A stretch of DNA of 9,870 nucleotides. It comes from Saprospiraceae bacterium. Its GTDB lineage: Bacteria; Bacteroidota; Bacteroidia; Chitinophagales; Saprospiraceae. Positions 5,513 to 9,870 of the stretch are shown piece after piece. Position 1 is the stretch's first letter. Each line of letters begins with the position of its first letter. A model generated the notes under the pieces. It was not told where the DNA came from. It saw only the letters and a list, made by a program, of their open reading frames with translations, and ran no database searches. Both the position numbers and the translations under genes were made by a program. Location of the stretch: positions 1 through 9,870 of the forward strand of contig JAGQXA010000289.1 in the NCBI GenBank assembly GCA_020436865.1. The letters run 5' to 3'.

Positions 5513-7975
5513 ATGAAGCACCTCCTGACTATTATCTGTGGACTATTGCTGGGATTCTCTGTCTGGGCCGGGACGGAGAAAGGGATCGACCCCTTGAAGA
5601 AGCAAACCCTTGCGCTCCGTGTGGAAACGGCGATCAAGATCGATGGGCAGCTCGACGAAGCCGATTGGCAGTTGGCTGCGCCGGCGGCAGATTTCGTTCA
5701 ACTCCAGCCGAATCCCGGAAAACCGGCCACGCAACTCACCGATGTGCGGGTGTTGTACGACGATGCGGCCCTCTATATCGGGGTTCGCTTGTTCGATCTC
5801 GATCCCGACAGTATCCTGCAGGAAATGACCGATCGCGACCAATTGGGGAATACGGACTATTTCGGAGTGCTCATCGACGCCTATCAGGACGGACTCAACG
5901 GCCTGGGCTTCTTCGTCACTCCGGCCGGCATTCAATTCGATACCAAATACTCGGCTTTGACGGGCTCCGGTGGCGACACTAACTGGGATGCCGTGTGGGA
6001 CTCCCAGGCCCGCATCTCTGCCGAAGGGTGGGTGGTAGAAATGAAGATCCCTTATTCCGCGATCCGCTTCCCGCAACAGGAAGAACAAGTGTGGAACGTC
6101 AATTTTGTCCGCCAGATCCGCCGGCACCGCGAAGAGGTTTATTGGAGCGAGGTCGATCCCGAGGTCAACGGCCTGCTCAACCAGTCGGGGCAATTGAGCG
6201 GCATTCGGGAGGTGAGGTCGCCGGTGCGGCTGTCCGCCACTCCCTTTATGGCGGTGTATGTGGAAAATGTCCATGATCAGCATAGTACGCCGCACAATAG
6301 CTGGGGGCGCTCCTTCAATGGCGGGGTCGATCTAAAGTACGGCATCAACGATGCTTTCACCTTGGATATGACCCTGGTGCCCGACTTCGGAGAAGCACGT
6401 TCCGACAACCAGGTCCTGAACCTGTCGCCTTTCGAAGTGCGCTTCGACGAGAACCGGCAGTTCTTTACCGAGGGGGTGGAACTCTTCAACAAGGGAAACC
6501 TGTTCTATTCGCGCCGGATCGGCAGCGAGCCCCTGCACTATTCCGACGTGGAAGACCGACTGGCAGAAGGAGATAGTTTGCTGACCAACCCTTTGGAAAC
6601 ACAATTGCTAAATGCCACCAAAGTGTCGGGGCGCACCAAGGGAGGCCTCGGAGTAGGAGTGTTCAACGCATTGGCCGGACGAACGCATGCCCGCTATCTG
6701 GAAGCCGGAAGTGGAGAAGAACGCCTGCTCCAAACCAACCCGCTGACCAATTACAACGTGCTGGTGCTCGATCAGAACCTGAAGAATAACTCGTATGTCA
6801 CCTTGCTCAATACCAACGTTTGGCGCGAAGGCGGCGATTACGACGCCAATGTGAGCGGCGCCGTATTCAATTTCCGCAATAAGGAGAACTCCTACGAACT
6901 CGGAGGAAAGGCCGTGTTGAGTCAGTTGTATGAACCTGGTGATACTGAGCTAGGCCATTCCTATAATCTGTACTTCGGGAAGACCAGCGGGCAATGGCTT
7001 TGGTCTTTTAGCTACAATGTGGAAAGCGACACTTACGACATCAACGACCTCGGTTTTCTGTACAACAATAATGAGCGCCTGTTCTCCGGCAACCTTAACT
7101 TCAACCAGTACGAACCCTTCGGCAATTTCAACAACGGGGGATTCGGTCTATGGATGGGGTATGGCCGCCTCTACAGTCCGAACGATTATGCCAGTTTTTC
7201 CATCAATACCTGGGGCTGGCTGGTCAACCGGAATTTCTTCGCCTTTGGGCTCTGGACGGACCACCAGCCCTTTGCTACTTTCGACTACTTCGAGCCTCGC
7301 ACGCCCGGCCGGTACTATCGCTTTCCGACCAATCACAACTTCGGGTTGTGGTTTTCGACCGACTACCGCAAGAAATGGGCGCTCGACATGGAGAGCAACT
7401 ATCGGGAATACGCGGAAGACGGCCGCCACCGCTTTAACGTCTGGTTCTCGCCGCGCTTCCGCGTCAGCGACCGGCTGACGTTGCGCCTGAGTCTCAATAG
7501 CTACAACTTCTTCAATGACGTGGGCTTTGTCGATAAGGTGGGCGAGAACGAAACCATCGTATTCGGCCGCCGCGATCAGCGGATCGTCGAAAACACCCTG
7601 AATGTGAGCTACACGTTCACCAACCGCATGATCCTGACCTTTCGGTTGCGCCACTATTGGTCGGGGGTGAAGTACGATTCTTTCCACGAGCTACAGACGG
7701 ATGGGAACCTCGGCCCGACCTCCTTCGACGACTACAACGACAACAGTTTCAACTCCTTCAATATCGATGCCGTATACCGCTGGCGCTTCGCGCCGGGAAG
7801 CGACCTGTTCATCGTCTGGAAAAACTCGGTCCTCGATTATGCCGACGAACCAAGTCGGGTACAGGGAGCCTATTTCGGGAGCATCGGACAGTTGACGGAC
7901 CTTCCGCAACACAACAGTTTGTCGATCAAGCTGATCTACTATCTCGACTATCTCGATATTGTGTCGAGGTTATGA
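5513..7975 (+). CDS. CBM9-like domain / DUF5916 outer-membrane protein
   Basis: Encodes 820 residues. Residues 1-19 form a Sec signal peptide (MKHLLTIICGLLLGFSVWA, cleavage likely before Gly20). Residues about 38-235 form a carbohydrate-binding family 9-like beta-sandwich, shown by IKIDGQLDEADW at 41-52, LYIGVRLFD near 87-95, and WVVEMKIPYSAIRF at about 163-176. The rest, about 240-820, matches the DUF5916 type: LVPDFGEARSDNQVLNLSPF, then FDENRQFFTEGVELFNKG and FYSRRIG, then many alternating aromatic/polar strands as in an outer-membrane beta-barrel. This two-part protein is common in Bacteroidota; its substrate and role are not established, and the CBM9-like part does not prove sugar binding. 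The length is normal for the family and the gene looks intact. The ATG at 5513 is well placed before the signal peptide; no Shine-Dalgarno is visible. It is divergent from the cyclase-like gene and ends 11 bp from the stop of the convergent membrane-protein gene. Confidence 0.88.
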   Translation: MKHLLTIICGLLLGFSVWAGTEKGIDPLKKQTLALRVETAIKIDGQLDEADWQLAAPAADFVQLQPNPGKPATQLTDVRVLYDDAALYIGVRLFDLDPDSILQEMTDRDQLGNTDYFGVLIDAYQDGLNGLGFFVTPAGIQFDTKYSALTGSGGDTNWDAVWDSQARISAEGWVVEMKIPYSAIRFPQQEEQVWNVNFVRQIRRHREEVYWSEVDPEVNGLLNQSGQLSGIREVRSPVRLSATPFMAVYVENVHDQHSTPHNSWGRSFNGGVDLKYGINDAFTLDMTLVPDFGEARSDNQVLNLSPFEVRFDENRQFFTEGVELFNKGNLFYSRRIGSEPLHYSDVEDRLAEGDSLLTNPLETQLLNATKVSGRTKGGLGVGVFNALAGRTHARYLEAGSGEERLLQTNPLTNYNVLVLDQNLKNNSYVTLLNTNVWREGGDYDANVSGAVFNFRNKENSYELGGKAVLSQLYEPGDTELGHSYNLYFGKTSGQWLWSFSYNVESDTYDINDLGFLYNNNERLFSGNLNFNQYEPFGNFNNGGFGLWMGYGRLYSPNDYASFSINTWGWLVNRNFFAFGLWTDHQPFATFDYFEPRTPGRYYRFPTNHNFGLWFSTDYRKKWALDMESNYREYAEDGRHRFNVWFSPRFRVSDRLTLRLSLNSYNFFNDVGFVDKVGENETIVFGRRDQRIVENTLNVSYTFTNRMILTFRLRHYWSGVKYDSFHELQTDGNLGPTSFDDYNDNSFNSFNIDAVYRWRFAPGSDLFIVWKNSVLDYADEPSRVQGAYFGSIGQLTDLPQHNSLSIKLIYYLDYLDIVSRL

Positions 7976-7986
7976 TCGCCCGGCAT

Positions 7987-9381
7987 TCACTCCTCTATCC
8001 AGCGGTATAGTCCCGACCCCAATTTAAAGTAGCGATCCGGCAGCTGTCGGGCCGGCAACTGATCGAAAGCGGCTATGAACAGGTCAGGAGTTCGGAGCGC
8101 TTCTTCCTGCTTGTTGTGGGCCTCCTGAATGAACAGGGTGGCAGCCGAGTCCGGGCTCTCCAGGGCGGTGAGCAGGAGCGATTCGTAGGCCACTCCCCAG
8201 GGCATGATGAGCGTATCCATCGGCGCCTCGTAGGTATTGGTGTAAAAACGCTTTCCGCCTTCCTGTTGGCGCGCCTCCCCGATGCGCCGTTCCAGCCAGT
8301 CGAGGCGCTGCGTAAAGGTGGGCGCGTTCGAGCGAATGACCAGGACGCGGTCGACCATCAGCAGGGCCAGAGCGATCAGCCACCATTGCGGCTTTCCGAT
8401 CGAGGGCATGATCTCGAACAAAAAGGGCGTCGCTACAAAAATGCTTAAAGGCAGGTAAGTGACCTCTGCATAGAAGCGGTAGGTCGTGTTCGGCGAGCTA
8501 TAGTGGACCAACAGCAGATAGCCGAGGGTGGAAATCCACACCCAGCCGAGGCGCCCCCAGCGACGTTTCCAAAAATAGAAAACGCTGAGCCCGCCGAGAA
8601 GCAGGGGAAAGAAGTAGTAGTACTGCACGCACTTAACCAGGAACTTTCCGTTGGCAGGCATATCCCAGAAGTTCGGGAAGTACTGCTCCAACGCCTGCCG
8701 GAACAAGTCCATCTTATGCGCTTCATAGCCCGAATGGAATAGTTGCGAGAAAACCACGGCGATCAGCAGGTAGACCGGCATCAGCAGGTAATAGCGCCAA
8801 TGGCGGAAGGCGGGCTCGATCAGCAGGAAGTAGATCCAAAGAAAAGTGAAGAAGACCACCGTCAGCTTATGGGAATTAGCGATCAGGGCGATCAGGACTA
8901 CCGCTGCAGCCCATAGCCAGGCGCGTTCGAGTCGCGGATACTTCCAGATCAAGGCGAACAGGAGCAGCAGGAAGGCCAGGCCCTGATAGAATTCGCTCTG
9001 AATGTGGTAGAAGGTATCGAACGACAGCAAGGTGAACAGCAGGACCAGTACCCACCCCAGGCGCTCGTTTCCGAGCCGGTCGACGATCAGCCAATACAAC
9101 AGGCCGAACAGCAGCGGGTAGGAAACCGAATAGGCGATCAGGATCCATTGGAGCGGTAGCTGCGCCTTCAGGGCCAGCCACGGCAGGACCTGCACCAGCA
9201 CATTTCCGAAGCGCGAATGAGCGATCAGCGGCTTGCCGTCGACGATCAGGTGAAAGACCTGGTAGGCGGCATCCGTGAACAGCGTCCGTTCCCGGAAATA
9301 GATGATCGCCATCAGACTCAACACGCCGAGTGTCAGATACCCGAGCCTCCGGAAAGACGGCTGTGAAAAACGCAAGTCCAT
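7987..9381 (-). CDS. polytopic membrane protein, unrecognised family
   Basis: Encodes 464 residues that I do not recognise as a named family. About ten or eleven hydrophobic segments can be seen, near residues 12-29, 61-71, 78-100, 109-121, 132-146, 154-168, 173-188, 196-212, 253-271, 278-293, 308-324 and 331-348 (one or two may be re-entrant). A soluble tail of roughly 115 residues follows, which begins with a basic stretch (TQRLDWLERRIGEARQQ). The first large loop after helix 1 contains Asp37 (LFTDAAYQ) and a conserved-looking HSRFGN (55-60). An acidic residue in the first loop of a many-helix protein is a feature of GT-C fold, lipid-linked sugar transferases, so a glycosyltransferase-like role is possible but unproven. 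The ATG at 9381 lies 6 bp after the aspS stop, so co-transcription with aspS is likely. Its stop is 11 bp from the end of the DUF5916 gene on the other strand. Confidence 0.75.
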   Translation of the reverse strand: MDLRFSQPSFRRLGYLTLGVLSLMAIIYFRERTLFTDAAYQVFHLIVDGKPLIAHSRFGNVLVQVLPWLALKAQLPLQWILIAYSVSYPLLFGLLYWLIVDRLGNERLGWVLVLLFTLLSFDTFYHIQSEFYQGLAFLLLLFALIWKYPRLERAWLWAAAVVLIALIANSHKLTVVFFTFLWIYFLLIEPAFRHWRYYLLMPVYLLIAVVFSQLFHSGYEAHKMDLFRQALEQYFPNFWDMPANGKFLVKCVQYYYFFPLLLGGLSVFYFWKRRWGRLGWVWISTLGYLLLVHYSSPNTTYRFYAEVTYLPLSIFVATPFLFEIMPSIGKPQWWLIALALLMVDRVLVIRSNAPTFTQRLDWLERRIGEARQQEGGKRFYTNTYEAPMDTLIMPWGVAYESLLLTALESPDSAATLFIQEAHNKQEEALRTPDLFIAAFDQLPARQLPDRYFKLGSGLYRWIEE

Positions 9382-9387
9382 ACCGGC

Positions 9388-9870
9388 CTATTCCTGGTCG
9401 TCGAGCAGGCTCAGGTGCAGCTCGTCGAGCTGGTCCGGTTCGACCGGCGAAGGCGCGTCGATCATCATGTCGCGGCCCTGGTTGTTCTTGGGGAATGCGA
9501 TGAAGTCGCGGATGCTCGATTGTCCCTGCAGGACAGCACAAAGGCGGTCGAAGCCGAAGGCGATGCCCCCGTGGGGCGGCGCGCCGTATTCAAATGCTCC
9601 CAGCAGGAAGCCGAATTGCGCCTCGGCCTGCTCGGGGGTGAAGCCCAACAGCTTGAAATTCCTTTCCTGTAGCTCCCGGTCGTGGATCCGGATGGAGCCG
9701 CCGCCGATCTCGACCCCGTTGATGACGAGGTCGTAGGCGTTGGCCCGCAGGCCTTTCAGCGTTTCGAAATCGCCGGTGAGCATGCGCGGAATGTCGTCGA
9801 GCTTGGGCGAGGTGAAGGGGTGGTGCATGGCGAAGAAGCGTTCTGCGTCTTCGTCCCATTCCAGCAGCGG
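9388..9870 (-). CDS. aspS: aspartate--tRNA ligase, C-terminal part
   Basis: The open frame runs in from the right window edge and gives the last 160 residues of aspartyl-tRNA synthetase, a class IIb enzyme that charges tRNA-Asp in the cytoplasm. Visible signatures are FFAMHHPFT, the substrate-pocket segment NGVEIGGGSIRIHD, and class II motif 3 in GAPPHGGIAFGFDRL with its ATP-binding arginine. The closing RDFIAFPKNNQGRDMMIDAP is typical of bacterial AspRS. The C-terminus is acidic (LHLSLLDDQE). The N-terminal anticodon-binding domain, motifs 1 and 2 and most of the GAD insert lie outside the window, so discriminating versus non-discriminating type cannot be judged. The downstream membrane-protein gene starts 6 bp after the TAG stop. 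Confidence 0.96.
   Translation of the reverse strand, partial: PLLEWDEDAERFFAMHHPFTSPKLDDIPRMLTGDFETLKGLRANAYDLVINGVEIGGGSIRIHDRELQERNFKLLGFTPEQAEAQFGFLLGAFEYGAPPHGGIAFGFDRLCAVLQGQSSIRDFIAFPKNNQGRDMMIDAPSPVEPDQLDELHLSLLDDQE

Noticed and set aside
5285..5521. 78-residue minus-strand open frame filling the divergent intergenic region
   Set aside because: Composition is not protein-like, it overlaps the likely promoters and the inverted repeat, and no ribosome-binding context or known motif is seen.
5543..6295. 250-residue minus-strand open frame opposite the CBM9-like domain
   Set aside because: Shadow of the DUF5916 gene, whose frame shows a signal peptide and family motifs.

Overview
The window looks like ordinary chromosomal DNA of a Bacteroidota bacterium with fairly high GC (mid-to-upper 50s percent, judged by eye). 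Three things point there. The partial E2 gene starts with a lipoyl domain of the Bacteroidota OdhB kind. There is a long outer-membrane protein with a family 9 carbohydrate-binding-like domain followed by a DUF5916 barrel. There is also a very large tandem-cyclase/ATPase/TPR protein of a type seen in Saprospiria-like genomes. Start codons are poorly marked by Shine-Dalgarno sequences, which is also usual for the phylum. The exact family (a Lewinella-like saprospirian is my guess) cannot be fixed from this window. I see no mobile elements, CRISPR arrays, tRNA or rRNA genes.

Layout, left to right. Positions 1-140 (minus) are the 5' end of the 2-oxoglutarate dehydrogenase E2 gene (odhB/sucB). 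A 107-bp gap follows, holding a plausible minus-strand intrinsic terminator. Positions 248-1192 (minus) encode a SdiA-regulated-family beta-propeller lipoprotein. Positions 1254-5273 (minus) encode a 1339-residue protein with two class III cyclase homology domains, a P-loop ATPase module and about ten TPR-like repeats in exact 40-residue register; its layout matches mammalian soluble adenylyl cyclase (ADCY10). A 239-bp divergent intergenic region contains a perfect 9-bp inverted repeat. Positions 5513-7975 (plus) encode the 820-residue CBM9-like/DUF5916 protein. Facing it with only 11 bp between stop codons is a 464-residue polytopic membrane protein (7987-9381, minus), which lies 6 bp downstream of the 3' end of aspS (9388-9870, minus, cut by the window edge).

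How the genes may work together. The cyclase-like protein and the lipoprotein are co-directional with a 61-bp gap and could share a transcript ending at the terminator before odhB. The cyclase-like gene and the DUF5916 gene share one divergent regulatory region. aspS and the membrane protein look like a two-gene transcription unit. No functional pathway linking all these genes can be read from the sequence.

The most notable item is the ADCY10-like protein. It keeps the metal-binding aspartates of the first cyclase domain and the transition-state Asn/Arg of the second, but seems to have replaced the residues that bind adenine or bicarbonate in ADCY10. Whether it makes cAMP, makes cGMP or is a pseudo-cyclase sensor is open. 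I found no clear evidence of an entirely new multi-gene system here.
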